Shown here piece after piece: positions 21,401 to 32,999 of a DNA stretch of 64,000 nt. Below the pieces are notes generated by a model. The model made no database searches. It saw only the letters and a program-made list of their open reading frames with translations, and was not told where the DNA came from. This DNA is from Luidia sarsii (taxonomy: Eukaryota; Echinodermata; Asteroidea; Paxillosida; Luidiidae). Numbering within the stretch: the stretch's first letter is position 1; each line of letters starts with the position of its first letter. The translations under genes were made by a program, and so were the position numbers. The DNA is taken from assembly GCA_949987565.1 (NCBI GenBank), contig OX465105.1, positions 25,481,632-25,545,631 on the forward strand. The letters are read 5' to 3'.

Positions 21401-24400
21401 CCCAGGACAAATTTAGTTAAGCGCATGCGTTAGGACTAATCTGCATAGTTCATGGGAAAGGTCCATTGAACAACAGATCGGATGTGAAACTGCACATTGT
21501 AAAGAACCAATACCCCAGAACAAATGGACCGTTCCCATGAAATATGCAAATAAGAGCTTTAGTAAATTGGTTCATGGGAAAGGTCCATTGAACAACAGAT
21601 CGGATGTGAAACTGCTCATTGTAAAGAACCAATACCCCAGAACAAATTTAGTTAAGCGCATGCGCTAGGTCTAATTTGCATAGTTCATGGGAAAGGTCCA
21701 TTGAACAACAGATCGGATGTGAAACTGCACATTGTAAAGAACCAATACCCCAGAACAAATGGACCGTTCCCATGAAATATGCAAATAAGAGCTTTAGTAA
21801 ATTGGTTCATGGGAAAGGTCCATTGAACAACAGATCGGATGTGAAACTGCTCATTGTAAAGAACCAATACCCCAGGACAAATTTAGTTAAGCGCATGCGT
21901 TAGGACTAATCTGCATAGTTCATGGGAAAGGTCCATTGAACAAAAGATCGGATGTGAAACTGCACATTGTAAAGAACCAATACCCCAGAACAAATGGACC
22001 GTTCCCATGAAATATGCAAATAAGAGCTTTAGTAAATTGGTTCATGGGAAAGGTCCATTGAACAACAGATCGGATGTGAAACTGCACATTGTAAAGAACC
22101 AATACCCCAGAACAAATGGACCGTTCCCATGAAATATGCAAATAAGAGCTTTAGTAAATTGGTTCATGGGAAAGGTCCATTGAACAACAGATCGGATGTG
22201 AAACTGCACATTGTAAAGAACCAATACCCCAGGACAAATGGACCGTTCCCATGAAATATGCAAATAAGAGCTTTAGTAAATTGGTTCATGGGAAAGGTCC
22301 ATTGAACAACAGATCGGATGTGAAACTGCTCACAGTGATGGTGGTCAGCTGAGAGCACTTAGGTGTGGTCCTACGGACAGATGCAGGTTGGGGCATTCGG
22401 AAAAAGGCAGAGAGCATGTCTGTGCTTTTTTTGTAAAGAAACGGCAGACAAACTCAAGGTTATCATGCAAGTGAGCCAGACGAGGTGATGACAGGTGCGA
22501 TCGTAGACGTTTCATGTGCAAAGGTAGCCCCATCAGAGTGCTTTCCTGTGGCTCTATGAATAAACATGCTCGTCTGTTGGTTATGCAAAGAACCAAAGAC
22601 ATCAGTACAGCTCTTCACGAACTCACAAAAAAACCTCCTCGAAAGTGCTTCAAACCATCTTGGACAGGTTCTTCTGTCAAGACATCGGTTTTTTCTGCTC
22701 CTTTAAAAATGTCCTCCCAACAAAGCTAGAAGACCATCCCTAAATTTTTTTTTTTTTTTTTTTTTTTTAAAATCAGGCCACTGTTCCAGTTCAGGAGTAC
22801 CTCTCCATGCCAATTGATGAGATCAGAGCCCAGCATCAGACGGCCAAGCTGCTGCCCAGACCTCTCTACATTCTCTACGTCCAGGCCAGTGCCTACCAAG
22901 AAGCCCGTGGTGAGTCTCCTCTGCAGACCTGTCTAGCCCATAGACACTGGGCACCCATTGGAACCTACGTCCGGATACCGTCATTCCATGAGGAACCCTC
23001 TTCACATGCATTTATATTCGTGTGACATATTGTGCGTTCAAATTTGGCCCCCCCCCCCTTTTATGACAGCGCTATTTCAGCGCCACCGGCCTTCACAGTG
23101 CCATTTTTAAAACGCAGTCGTCCATGTGGTTCCCTGACGTACTTAGCAAAATTTGTCAGGATGTTTATCTCTTGGAACCAGACTATCAACGAATAGTCTG
23201 GTTCAACCAGCCTGCAATGCTGACGAATACTTTCAGGTGAGGGAACCACACTGATGACTGCCGTAACAATAGCCACTGCATTTTTAAAACTCCCTCATTA
23301 ACTGGAACACAATAGATCTGCAAGCATAAATCTATACAGAGTACATTATCTGTATCCTTGAGTCAAAAGTTGGCACAATTTGGACGTCTGTGTGGCTTTT
23401 GTCAAGGGATTGTCTGACAGACAAAAGGGGGCCCATTATGCATAGTACAATGAACTGAACTTTATTTTGACTGTCTGTCTGCCGTAGAGTATCCTGTTCA
23501 AAATTTCATCTTGAAATCCTCCTAATGGCAAATTGTCTTGGCAAGGCGTTGTGGCTGCTCAGAACTTGATTAGAATTTAACAAACTTTTTTTTTTTAAAT
23601 TGTAGATTCGTCAATGTCGCTGAAGATAGAGGGCGACAAGGATGCGGTGACCTTGGCAGGGTCACAGTCGCCCGTCTTGGAGGAGGACAGCGACTCTGAG
23701 AACGAGGAGAGTCTCAGCCAGTCTGTAAGTGAATCCGGTAAATTATCTTCGCACAGAGACACAAGCACTGCGAACCCTTAGGGGTTGGGACTCACAATCT
23801 CAGCCACGCAAGCAGGCTGATGGAATCGTGTGCCGACGTTCCCCGGAACTGAAATTCTCAATGTCTTAAACATTCGTCCGCAACATTCGTCTAAGACATC
23901 GTCCGCATTTTTCACATGCTAAAGCATGAGAAGCCTTCCTTGATACAGTCTTATTGAGCTGCTCACAAACAACCAAATCTATGCTTGATCAGATGGAAGC
24001 AACATCTCTACTTATGTTTCATACGAGGCAAGGATAGTCGAGTGCAACTTTGAGTAACCAAACATGAATTTGAAATATAGTTGTTCATCCCGATTCACTA
24101 AGGATGGATTTTTTGTGCTAAGCGGAATTTCACTCTTAAGCAGCTCTGTGACATTGGTCTTGGGTTGACAGCCAACATTCTATTTGCACTGACCGCAACA
24201 TGCATCTTGTGGAATCACTGTTGTCAAGCGTGTGTTAACCGAGAAAAGCAATGTCATGTTTGGCGGGTTTTGGGCTTTGAGCAGCAGCTCTGTGAAAATT
24301 GGACCAGCACATGGGCCCTTTTTCAAAACCTGGCTTAGGCTCCGGCTCCAGCTTTGTCTCCGGCTCCAGCTTTGTTATCCAAAAGCTGAAAACGAAAGTT

Positions 24401-27400
24401 TTTTGTTGAAGTTGAAGCTTTGGATTTTTTTTGTCAAAATACAGTATCATGAAGCCAAAGGCCTCCCGTTCTCATGCCTTGTACTTGAAGATGGACGAAA
24501 GAAACAAAGACAAAGCCGGAGCCTGAGCCTAAGCCAGGTTTTGGAAAAGGGCCCTTGCTGACCTGGTGTTGACTTTCCTCCCCCACCTCCTTCTCCTCCT
24601 CTCCTCCAGAAACGGCGACGGAAGACGCTGGGCAACAAGCTCGAGGAGAAGAAGCAGAAGCTCCTGGCCAAGCATCCCCTCCAGGTTGTCATGACGCTCA
24701 AGTTCAAAGGTCAGATTTAGATTTGAAATTTTTCAGTGGAAAATTGATTAGAATTGGCAAACGAGACAAATTGGAGACATTCCCGTTTGATTACTTTATA
24801 GGTATGCTCAACTGCTGATTCTTTTGTGTTCCTAATTCTGACCTGGTTTTGACCTCTGAGGTGGTGTCTTTTGAAGGCAAATACCATACCCGAGGTGGTC
24901 CATCAACATTTGTGAAAACCCGACTTTGCCAAAGATGATAAAGTTTCTTAAGCCTCTGATTTGTCCAGTGCACTCAACATTTGTGACCCGGCACAACGAC
25001 ATGAGGAATATCCCACCAAAACACTTTTTGAGTGAACAACGCCTGAAGTTAAAGTATCTTCACAATTCGATTGCAAATCAATTTTTTTTTTTTCCGGAAA
25101 TTTTAAGGAGAAGAGGATATTATATTTTGATATCATTCGAAAGCTAATGGTATCCTCTTTCACATCATTAGAAAACCTCAAAATCTCAAAAATGGGGTTA
25201 TTCTTCATTATGCTGTGCTGGGTCACATTTGCACAATTTTTGCGCACTTGCAAAGTACAGTGCATAGCTTTGCAGTTGTACACTGTAAAGTTGTTAAGAA
25301 AAAATCCTGTGCATGTGACGTTGTGCTTTGCGAGAGTGTGAGCAATTTCTGGCCGAGTCTGATAAAAGCTTGCTCCAATTGGTTGTTTTCCCACTGCACA
25401 GATGGCTCGGTGCTGATCCTGTCCTATGCCTTCCTGACATCTCTGCAAATTGTTACCGTGGCCGTCAGCCTACAGCCGTCTGCATCGGCCAAGGCGTCCC
25501 CTTATGCCAAGTGAGTGTGGTGGCCAGGTAGTCCCTCCGGCTTGCTCTCTCGCTTCTGGGACATCAGAAGTCGCCATGTCTTACTCCAAGCAGGGCTAGT
25601 CCTGTGCCTACCTCTCTAGTTCCCTCCATGTGTAGCCCCATCCTCTCTAGTTCCCTCCATGTGTAGCCCCATCTTCTCTAGTTCCCTCCATGTGTAGCCC
25701 CATCCTCTCTAGTTCCCTCCATGTGTAGCCCATCCTCTCTAGTTCCCTCCATGTGTAGCCCCATCCTCTCTAGTTCCCTCCATGTGTAGCCCCATCCTCT
25801 CTAGTTCCCTCCATGTGTAGCCCCATCCTCTCTAGTTCCCTTCATGTGTAGCCCCATCCTCTCTAGTTCCCTCCATGTGTAGCCCCATCCTCTCTAGTTC
25901 CCTCCATGTGTAGCCCATCCTCTCTAGTTCCCTCCATGTGTAACCCCATCCTCTCTAGTTCCCTCCATGTGTAGCCCCATCCTCTCTAGTTCCCTCCATG
26001 TGTAGCCCCATCCTCTCTAGTTCCCTCCATGTGTAGCCCCATCCTCTCTAGTTCCCTCCATGTGTAGCCCCATCCTCTCTAGTTCCCTCCATGTGTAGCC
26101 CCATCCTCTCTAGTTCCCTCCATGTGTAGCCCCATCCTCTCTAGTTCCCTCCATGTGTAGCCCCATCCTCTCTAGTTCCCTCCATGTGTAGCCCCATCCT
26201 CTCTAGTTCCCTCCATGTGTAGCCCCATCTTCTCTAGTTCCCTCCATGTGTAGTCACATCCTCTCAACTTGTGTGATCCCCGTGCAACTGTAGCCAGATT
26301 TACAACAATCGGCAAAGACAAGTTGACTTATTTTGGGAGGCCACCATCTAAGGGCTGGATAGCTCAGATGGTAAGGGCGCTGGTGCTCAAATCCAGAGGT
26401 CTCGGGTTCCAAACCCAGTCCAGTCAATTTGTTCAATTTGTTCATAAGTTCCCAGTCAGTCTTTCCTACATTTGTTTTAGTTTGCAGCAGTGTTAATTCT
26501 TAATATGAACATGCTTTGGATAGATACGAATATTTATGGGATAGATGCAGGGAGGGTTCAGGTTGGTATTTTTTTTCTAGGCCCTTGTATTTTCATTGAA
26601 TTCCCAGTCAGTGATCACCTCTTGTCTGCTGGAATCACGTTCAATGACACACTTTTTTTTGCCGTAGTGATTGTGCACTTGAATGATTGTGGTCCCTTCC
26701 CCCCCCCCCCACACACTCACATGAGTTTTTCCTCTCTTCTCGGCAGAGATCTCCTCTCGTCCGAAAACCTCCTGAGCTGTCTACGGCCCGGAGATACCGG
26801 CCTAGTCTCGCCCAACACCTCCAACGCCTACCAGTTCAGCAAGTTGGGGTGAGCAGTTTCATTCATGTCTTTCTTGTTTTTGTTTTTTTTCCATGTGTGA
26901 TGACAACCCTTAAAAAAAAATCAATTGAAAAAAAAAATCAAAAAAAAAAAACATCAATAAAAAAAAAACCAATTGAAAAAAAAAAAAAAAAAATCAGATT
27001 ACTCGCTAATAATAAACTATTTCTTACACTACAGAACGGTGCGAAGACCTTGATGATTTTTTGCCTTTTTCTACTCAGATTACCATTTGAGCTAAAACCT
27101 TTGCAGGATTTCTTTTTTTGGATGTTTAATGGTTTAAGACACAAACTGTGGCAATCTTTTGGCCTTTACCGATGTTGTATAGGGCCTTTAACATGATGTT
27201 TGCGTCAAGGAGAATGCCGTTGGTTGTGTCTGATAAGCGAACGTCTCTCCCGCTCATTCCAGCATGGATTCCATGAGTGCCTACGTGGGGCAGATGGGGT
27301 TCCCTTACCGCTGGGCCCAGTGGCTGGCCGGCCTGGACTTCCTGCCTGAGGACGGCCAGGAGACCAGGGCCGTCACCGCCGTCAGCACCAGCCACATGGA

Positions 27401-30400
27401 GTCCACGCTCAAGGCTCTCCGGTCTCGCACACGGGCCCGTCTGGCCCTGACCAAACAGCTTGTGTCTCTCGGTCAGTACACCCCGTACCCCAATCTGTAT
27501 CTTTGTGGAGACGTGCAGGGATGTAAGACTTCCAGAAATTTCTGGATTTCCGGAAATGGCATAATTTTTGTTTGGATTTCCGGATTTTTTTTTTTTCCAT
27601 TAAAAAAAAAATATATATTTTATGTCAAACTGGTATCTCAAACTGCTCAATTTTATCTGTTAAAATCCTAAAAACTGAAGGGCGCCTGCACCCCTACTGT
27701 GAATCTCGGTCGCGTAAACGCTCACTCACAGTCGCACAATTTATTGGCCTTCGGTGATTTTCAGGAAATGACTTTTTCGGTCACTTGCATCCCTGGAAGT
27801 GGATTTTTGTGCTCCCGTTTCAACCACTTTTACCAGGGGTGGATTTCACACAGCCTGACGATGCGTCGTAACTCAACTCACGATGGATAAACCCATCGTA
27901 AGTTGTGACAGACCGTAAGGCGTCTTTGCATCGCTCACCGTCTTGCGATTTGCGAAGAGTTTGGTGAAATCAACCACTGGGTAGAAATTTGGACTGTATG
28001 TCCCTGATATTAAACACGACAGATTCTTACCCATCAAAACATTTTTTTTAATTATCATTTTTTAAAATTATTATTATTCATGGTTTATTATTAAAAATCT
28101 CATTCGCAGCAGGACGGCTGAATTGCAGAGAATTTTACATAGAAATACATATAAAATTGATAAAAACGTTGATAAATACAGTGTACCAGTTTTGTGAAAT
28201 CCTTTTGGAGACCTATACACCTTGAGAGTTTCTCTGTGGAGACCAATTCAAGCTATTGCCTAAGGTCTCACCAAGGCACTAGATACAGGCACTCCCAAGT
28301 GAGACACAAACGGCTTTGCCTGCTCAGTGTGCTGCACAATCATCGTCATCATTCCTCGTTTGAGGGAACGGAAGAAGCCTGCAGCAATGGGGCCGGGGCA
28401 AAGTGGTTAGAGCTTCTTGTTGTTGTCTTCCCTCTGCAGAGCGAAATGCTGTGCCTGTACCAGCCCAGTCCATGGGGCTCTTCCCGGCCAAAATCACGGC
28501 CCGTCTGACATCCTGGAAGATGATCACCAAGGAGGAGTTTCAGGTATGGCAAGCACAGATCTCTGCAATTCATGGAGATATACGGCAGTGTTTAAATTGC
28601 TTCTGACTGGCGCCCCCATCTCATCAAAACTAGTCGACTATTTGAGAAGGCTGCCATCTAAGGGCAGGATAGCTCAGTCCGGACCAGTCAAAGTTTTTCT
28701 TTGCCATTTTTAAAAATTGCTTCCGAATTTCCCAATCAGTTTTTCTCGACTTTTGTTTCAATGAAAGTGTTTTTCTGTTTTGATTTTGCGCCATCTTTGA
28801 TTCTTTTCACTAGGCCTTGGCCTTCCTGCGAGAATCGTCGGCGTTGGAGTTGGCTGAGGACTTTTCCTACTACTATGTGGCCACATGCACAAGGGGGTCC
28901 GGTAGGTATCCTCACCTTTGTCTTTGGGCCTTGAAATGGTGGCTGAATGGTTGACAAGTGGTGGCCAAAATGGTTACCAAATGATGGCCAAGTGTTAGCC
29001 CAATGGTGATCAATTTGTGGCCTAATGCTGGCCAAATGATGGCCAAGTTTTGGTCAAACAGCCAAATGATGGCCAAGTAATGGTCAAATGATGGCCAAAT
29101 GGTGGTCAAACAGCCAAGTGATGGCCAAGTAACGGTCAAATGATGGCCAAGTGGTGGTCAAACAGCCAAGTGATGGTGGCCAAATAGTAGCCAAGTGCTG
29201 GTCAAATGGTGGCCCAGACATGGCTCTAAACTTGACTTCTGCAGTGCAGGCACTCTCATTTCCTTGCACTTTTGGTTTGGCCAACCGGGCCACTGGCATC
29301 ACAGTTTCTCCTGGCCTGGTGCTGTTTGTAGTGGCTCTCAGACCCTGGTCAGTGTTCACAGTTGAGACCCGGGTACGTGTACCTATACTTGCCATGGCAA
29401 AGTAAAGGCTAGTTTTATTTCAAAGGTCTTACACAGGATACTCGAAAGATGTCATTGAATCACTTCATTCTGGAACATTCATAAATGCACTGATGATGAC
29501 GCAGTATTTTATTGCAACTGAAATGTCTTACATGATGAATCCCGTTAAACAGCTACCCTGAAAGCGGCCATCTTGGTCAGTGTGGATTACCCACAATGCC
29601 CTCCTCACATTGTGGTTGGGGTCACGCTGAGGGGAGAGCATAACCATAGCAACGACAACGACATTCGGGTAAGTCCAAACTCTAGAATTTTTGTATGAAA
29701 CTTAAAAATGACTGTAAAACGGTGTCACTGCAAACTTCAGTACTCTTAACTTGCTACCCTCAGATCTCAAAGAAGAACTGAATTGTGCACACCATAGAGG
29801 ACTTGTGGTTGTTTTCCTCATAGTTTGTTTCCATCTCCCTCTCTCCCTCCCTCTCTTTATCTTCCTCTCTCCCTCTCTCCCTCCCCCTCTCCCTCCTCTC
29901 TCTTTCTTTCCCCCCCTCTCTCTCTCCCTCTCTCCCTCCCCCTCTCCCTCCCCTCTCTCTCCCCTCTCTATCTCTCTCCCTCCCTTCTCCCCCTCCCTCC
30001 CTTCCCCCCCCTGTCTCTTTCTTTTCCCCCTCTATCTCTCCCCCTCTCCCTCGCCCCCTCTCTCTCCCTCCCTTCTCCCCCTCTCTCTCTGTCTTTTCCC
30101 CCTCTCTCTCTCCCCCTCTCCCTCGCCCCCTCTCTCTCCCTCCCTTCTCCCCCTCTCTCTCTGTCTTTTCCCCCTCTCTCTCTCCCCCTCTCCCTCGCCC
30201 CCTCTCTCTCCCTCCCTTCTCCCCCTCTCTCTCTGTCTTTTCCCCTCTCTCTCTCTCCCTTCTCCCTCTCTCTTTCTTTTCCTCCCTCTCTCTCTCCCTC
30301 TCTCCCTCCCCCTCTCCCTCCCCTCTCTCTCTCCCTTCTCCCTCTCTCTTTCTTTCCCCCTCTCTCTCTCCCTCTCTCTCTCCCCCTCTCCCTCCCCCCT

Positions 30401-31292
30401 CTCTCTCTCCCTCCCTTCTTCCACCTTCTCTCTCTTTCTTTCCCCCCTCTCTCTCTCCCCCTCTCCCTCCCCCTCTCCCTCCCCTCTCTCTCTCCCTCCC
30501 TTCTTCCACCTTCTCTCTCTTTCTCCCCCCTCTCTCTTTCTTTTCCCCCTCTATCTCTCCCCCTCTCCCTCGCCCCCTCTCTCTCCCTCCCTTCTCCCCC
30601 TCTCTCTCTGTCTTTTCCCCCTCTCTCTCTGTCTTTTCCCCCTCTCTCTCCCCCTCTCCCTCGCCCTCTCTCTCTCCCTCCCTTCTCCCCCTCTCTCTCT
30701 GTCTTTTCCCCTCTCTCTCTCTCCCTTCTCCCTCTCTCTTTCTTTTCCCCCCTCTCTCTCTCCCTCTCTCCCTCCCCCTCTCCCTCCTCTCTCTCTTTCT
30801 TTCCCCCCCTCTCTCTCTCCCTCTCTCCCTCTCCCTCCCCTCTCTCTCCCCTCTCTCTCTCTCTCCCTCCCTTCTCCCCCTCCCTCCCTTCTCCCCCCTG
30901 TCTCTTTCTTTCCCCCCTCTCTCTCTCCCCCTCTCCCTCGCCCTCTCTCTCTCCCTCCCTTCTCCCCCTCTCTCTCTGTCTTTTCCCCTCTCTCTCTCTC
31001 CCTTCTCCCTCTCTCTTTCTTTTCCCCCTCTCTCTCTCCCTCTCTCCCTCCCCCTCTCCCTCCTCTCTCTCTTTCTTTCCCCCCTCTCTCTCTCCCTCTC
31101 TCCCTCCCCCTCTCCCTCCCCTCTCTCTCCCCTCTCTCTCTCTCTCCCTCCCTTCTCCCCCTCCCTCCCTTCTCCCCCCTGTCTCTTTCTTTTCCCCCTC
31201 TCTCTCTCCCCCTCTCCCTCCCCCTCTCCCTCCCCTCTCTCTCTCCCTCCCTTCTTCCACCTTCTCTCTCTTTCTTCCCCCTCTCTCTTTCC

Positions 31293-31323
<31 letters not shown>

Positions 31324-32795
31324 GGGCTAGGATCTGGAGTCGGAGCTGAACCTGCACTGCATGGAGCTGGTGACGGAGACAACGCATGACTACCTGCTTT
31401 CCTGCCAGCTCCAGCGTCTCCTCATGTGCTTTGACGTCTTCGTGGAGGCCAAAGGGGAAGGGGAGGGCGCCGAAGGCCCCACCGAGTTTGCCCGGGAGAA
31501 GATGTTCATACGACTGACCAGGTAGGGAGGCAAGAGGGCCGTGGTTTTTGGGGGAAGGGTGTTGATGGTAGGACACGGGTACCTGCCAGGGCTTTCTGCC
31601 TCTGAGGGAGGTCCTGTCATCATCAGGGCTACGGTCGGTTTCACCAAACCCATTGTAACTTACGATCAATCGCAAGTCGATGAGTCGATGTGATGCACAG
31701 AAACCATACGGCCTATCACAACTTACAATGGGTTATCCATTCTGAAGTGAGTTATGATGTGAGGCTTTGTGAAAACCCTGGTTTTTCGCGAAGCCTTATG
31801 ATGCATTGGATTTCAACTTACAACGGATAACCCATCGCAAGGTATGCTAGACCACACGATTTCTTTGCATCGCTAATAATCATATGATTGATCCTACGTT
31901 ATGATGAGTGGTAAAATGGACCGCTGGCTATGCAAATGCTTCAGTTTTGTAAATTATTGTCATTTAAGTTGGTAAGCAGTTTGCAACATTTTTCGTATTA
32001 CTTAAGAGAACTGTTGACTCAGTATTCCTCTTCACTAATGAGGTTTTGTTGCGCACAGTTTCTGCATTCAGATATATTTAGTCCTATGTTCAGATATGCT
32101 TAGTTGTGTGGTGTGTCATAGATATAACATGATGTTTGCGTCGAGGAGAATGTAATTCAAAGAGGTTTTGCCCTTACTCGACGTGGTGGTAAACACTGAA
32201 TGCTCAGTGCTTTGCCCGGTGCCTGATAAAAATATTTCAGGCAGCTCGGGCAGGATTTGAACCCGCGACTCCCGAATTCTAGTACGGACGTCTTAACCAC
32301 TGGACCACCGAGCTGGTCGAGGTCGTGTGGTGGATTCGAATAATGTATAGCGGCGGGTACCGCGTTGCATCAAAGATATAACATGATGTTTGCGTCGAGG
32401 AGAATGTAATTCAATGAGCATTTGTCCTTTGTGTGGTGTGTAAAATAAATGTATAGGTATTATTGATATGCCATGACACCTCTATATCATCTGTGGTTGA
32501 CTGCACCAAACGTTACTTACAATGGTAAGACACTAAGCGATGCACAGAAACCATACGGCCTTTCACATCTATGATGAGTTTCCCATTGGAAGTGCTTTTA
32601 GGATGCTTCATCAGGATTTGTGAGCCTTGGCCCGTAAGGCCCTCAGAAAAACCTTCTTAAGGAGGATGATTCCCACGGGTTTCCCTGCCACCCCGGTAAC
32701 TGACATCTTTCCTGTCCATCTCTCAACTCAGGGGCCGTGGCCGCTCCAAGCCGTACAGATACAATCCCCAGTACCGCTACTTTATCCAGCGCTAG
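15490..32795 (+). CDS. THOC5: THO complex subunit 5
   Basis: THOC5 is a subunit of the nuclear THO/TREX complex, which couples transcription to mRNA export. Sixteen coding exons join in phase: 15490-15618, 17333-17485, 18534-18745, 19832-19978, 20709-20823, 22777-22909, 23606-23724, 24610-24709, 25402-25510, 26747-26848, 27263-27471, 28440-28543, 28814-28901, 29553-29668, 31331-31521, 32732-32795. Total 2091 bases, 696 residues, against about 683 in human. All introns are GT-AG. Diagnostic matches: [67 protein letters not shown], an acidic Ser/Glu stretch in exon 7, [20 protein letters not shown]-like [12 protein letters not shown], and a basic C-terminus ending [12 protein letters not shown]...FIQR. 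The start ATG has A at -3. Introns 3, 5, 9, 13 and 14 each contain a tandem array. No broken frame. Confidence 0.95.
15676..15722. repeat. ACTAGT-rich simple repeat
   Basis: Alternating ACTAGT/AGTACT motifs form a self-complementary stretch 58 bases after THOC5 exon 1. A related patch is at 16752-16790, and 16920-17070 is rich in TAATA/TTAGT. Confidence 0.6.
17212..17299. mobile_element. Half copy of the 183-bp foldback element, 33 bases before THOC5 exon 2
   Basis: Starts CGCAGTGGCTGTTGTTACG and breaks off at GGTTGAACCAGTCTA, the centre of the palindrome, so only one arm remains. No matching target duplication on the right. The branch-point region of the intron must lie in or next to it. 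Confidence 0.75.
17631..17813. mobile_element. 183-bp foldback element with 9-bp duplication (copy 2)
   Basis: Same family as 12490-12672. Flanks TAACAAAAA (17622-17630) and TAAAAAAAA (17814-17822) agree at 8 of 9 positions. In THOC5 intron 2. Confidence 0.8.
18895..19715. repeat. 33-bp minisatellite in THOC5 intron 3
   Basis: A 33-base unit containing GGATCACTTGTACTACTAGC repeats about 25 times with small insertions (extra TTTG) and substitutions increasing at both ends. It occupies most of the intron between exons 3 and 4. Confidence 0.92.
21070..22335. repeat. 122-bp satellite built from an inverted-repeat unit, THOC5 intron 5
   Basis: The unit is 122 bases (starts at 22041, 22163 and 22285) and includes GGTTCATGGGAAAGGTCCAT plus, inverted, ATGGACCGTTCCCATGAA, so each monomer can fold back. 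At 21300-21960 a longer unit of about 235 bases alternates with it, giving a higher-order pattern. The left part (21070-21300) looks like the single-copy founder with unique sequence between the arms. Confidence 0.85.
23113..23280. mobile_element. Foldback element with 9-bp duplication (copy 3, internal deletion)
   Basis: Same family as 12490-12672 but lacking about 18 bases after CGCAG in the left arm. Flanked by perfect TTTTTAAAA at 23104-23112 and 23281-23289. In THOC5 intron 6. Confidence 0.85.
24313..24556. mobile_element. Foldback element, GGGCCCTTTTYMAAACCTGG family
   Basis: The ends GGGCCCTTTTTCAAAACC and GGTTTTGGAAAAGGGCCC are inverted, followed inward by GAGCC/GGCTC repeats and, further in, CTTTGG facing CCAAAG. 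It lies about 50 bases before THOC5 exon 8. Relatives at 58027-58282 (full length), 46600-46829, 52187-52242 and 58503-58606. Confidence 0.75.
25603..26265. repeat. 31-bp minisatellite in THOC5 intron 9
   Basis: A 31-base unit containing CTAGTTCCCTCCATGTGTAG repeats about 21 times with very few differences, so the array is young or homogenised. It starts about 90 bases after the exon 9 donor. Confidence 0.93.
26335..26470 (+). mobile_element. tRNA-derived SINE family B
   Basis: CCACCATCTAAGGGCTGGAT leads into a tRNA-like head: A-box region TAGCTCAGATGGTAAGGGCG and B-box-like GGGTTCCAAACCC. A tail ending near TTCCCAGTCAGT follows. The tRNA-like region is degenerate, so it is not a functional tRNA gene. 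Confidence 0.7.
26880..27000. repeat. A-rich low-complexity tract
   Basis: Runs of A broken by CAATTG and CATCAAT fill most of these bases just after THOC5 exon 10. Confidence 0.6.
27020..27191. mobile_element. 3' half of a TTAA-flanked foldback element
   Basis: Ends GATGTTGTATAGGGCCTTTAA (TTAA at 27188-27191), and shares AATAAACTATTT and related motifs with the full copy at 53873-54237. The left end is lost in the A-rich tract. In THOC5 intron 10. Confidence 0.55.
27838..27978. mobile_element. Short inverted-repeat element, hAT-like ends
   Basis: Terminal CAGGGGTGGATTTCAC faces GTGAAATCAACCACTG. Interior motifs (CATCGTAAGTTGTGACAG, CTTTGCATCGC) recur at 31630-31870 and 32495-32600. CAG...CTG ends recall hAT elements, but I see no 8-base target duplication. 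Confidence 0.5.
28595..28760 (+). mobile_element. tRNA-derived SINE family B, deleted head
   Basis: CTGCCATCTAAGGGCAGGAT and ATAGCTCAGTCCGGACCAGT show that most of the tRNA-like head between A box and B box is missing. In THOC5 intron 12. Confidence 0.6.
28925..29215. repeat. Degenerate minisatellite, TGGCCAAATGA motif
   Basis: Irregular repeats of TGGCCAAATGATGG / TGGTCAAACAGCC in THOC5 intron 13. Unit boundaries are blurred; partial longer period near 48 bases at 29040-29170. Confidence 0.65.
29830..31324. repeat. 1.5-kb polypyrimidine (CT)n tract ending 6 bases before THOC5 exon 15
   Basis: Essentially only C and T on the + strand (CTCTCTCT, CCCTCTCCCTC, TCTTTCTTTCCCCCC) with nested higher-order blocks of about 65-70 bases. 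It ends at 31324; the acceptor GGGCTAG follows and exon 15 starts at 31331. Long open frames on both strands here are artefacts of the missing A/G (or C/T) in stop codons. Confidence 0.95.
31630..31870. mobile_element. Inverted-repeat element, CATTGTAACTTACG family
   Basis: GGTTTCACCAAACCCATTG, repeated TTACAATGGGTTATCCATT and CAACTTACAACGGATAACCC show two partly overlapping copies in THOC5 intron 15. A fragment recurs at 32495-32600. Same broad family as 27838-27978. Confidence 0.5.
32107..32325 (-). mobile_element. tRNA-derived SINE family A
   Basis: On the minus strand the head begins near GCTCGGTGGTCCAGTGGTTA (A box) and includes GCGGGTTCAAATCCTGCCCG (B box and T arm), then a body ending at TGTTATATCTATG. 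The anticodon arm is not well formed, so it is a retroposon. A second body fragment is at 32363-32425. Confidence 0.7.
32363..32425 (-). mobile_element. Body fragment of SINE family A
   Basis: Matches the 3' portion of 32107-32325 (ATATAACATGATGTTTGCG, GAGGAGAATGTAATTCAATG). Confidence 0.55.
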
Positions 32796-32999
32796 TGCCC
32801 ACCTCCAAGCCTGGCCATCATCCGCCAACCGAGGGCGCCGTGACCACCATCCAGCTGGCTGAGATCTCCATAGGAGGGGGGGGGGGGCTTTTTTGCCGTT
32901 TCAGCATAGCCGAAAAGCCTTTGGACTTTTTGTTTCCTTCTTCTTTTTTCTTCTCCTAAAATTGCTCATTCACTTTGTACAAATAGATAGGAGTCTCCC

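Noticed and set aside
29751..31675. Very long open frames on both strands (up to 540 codons, Ser/Pro/Leu or Arg/Glu rich)
   Set aside because: They lie in the CT microsatellite, where lack of mixed bases prevents stop codons in every frame; the flanking parts are THOC5 exon 15 and intron sequence.
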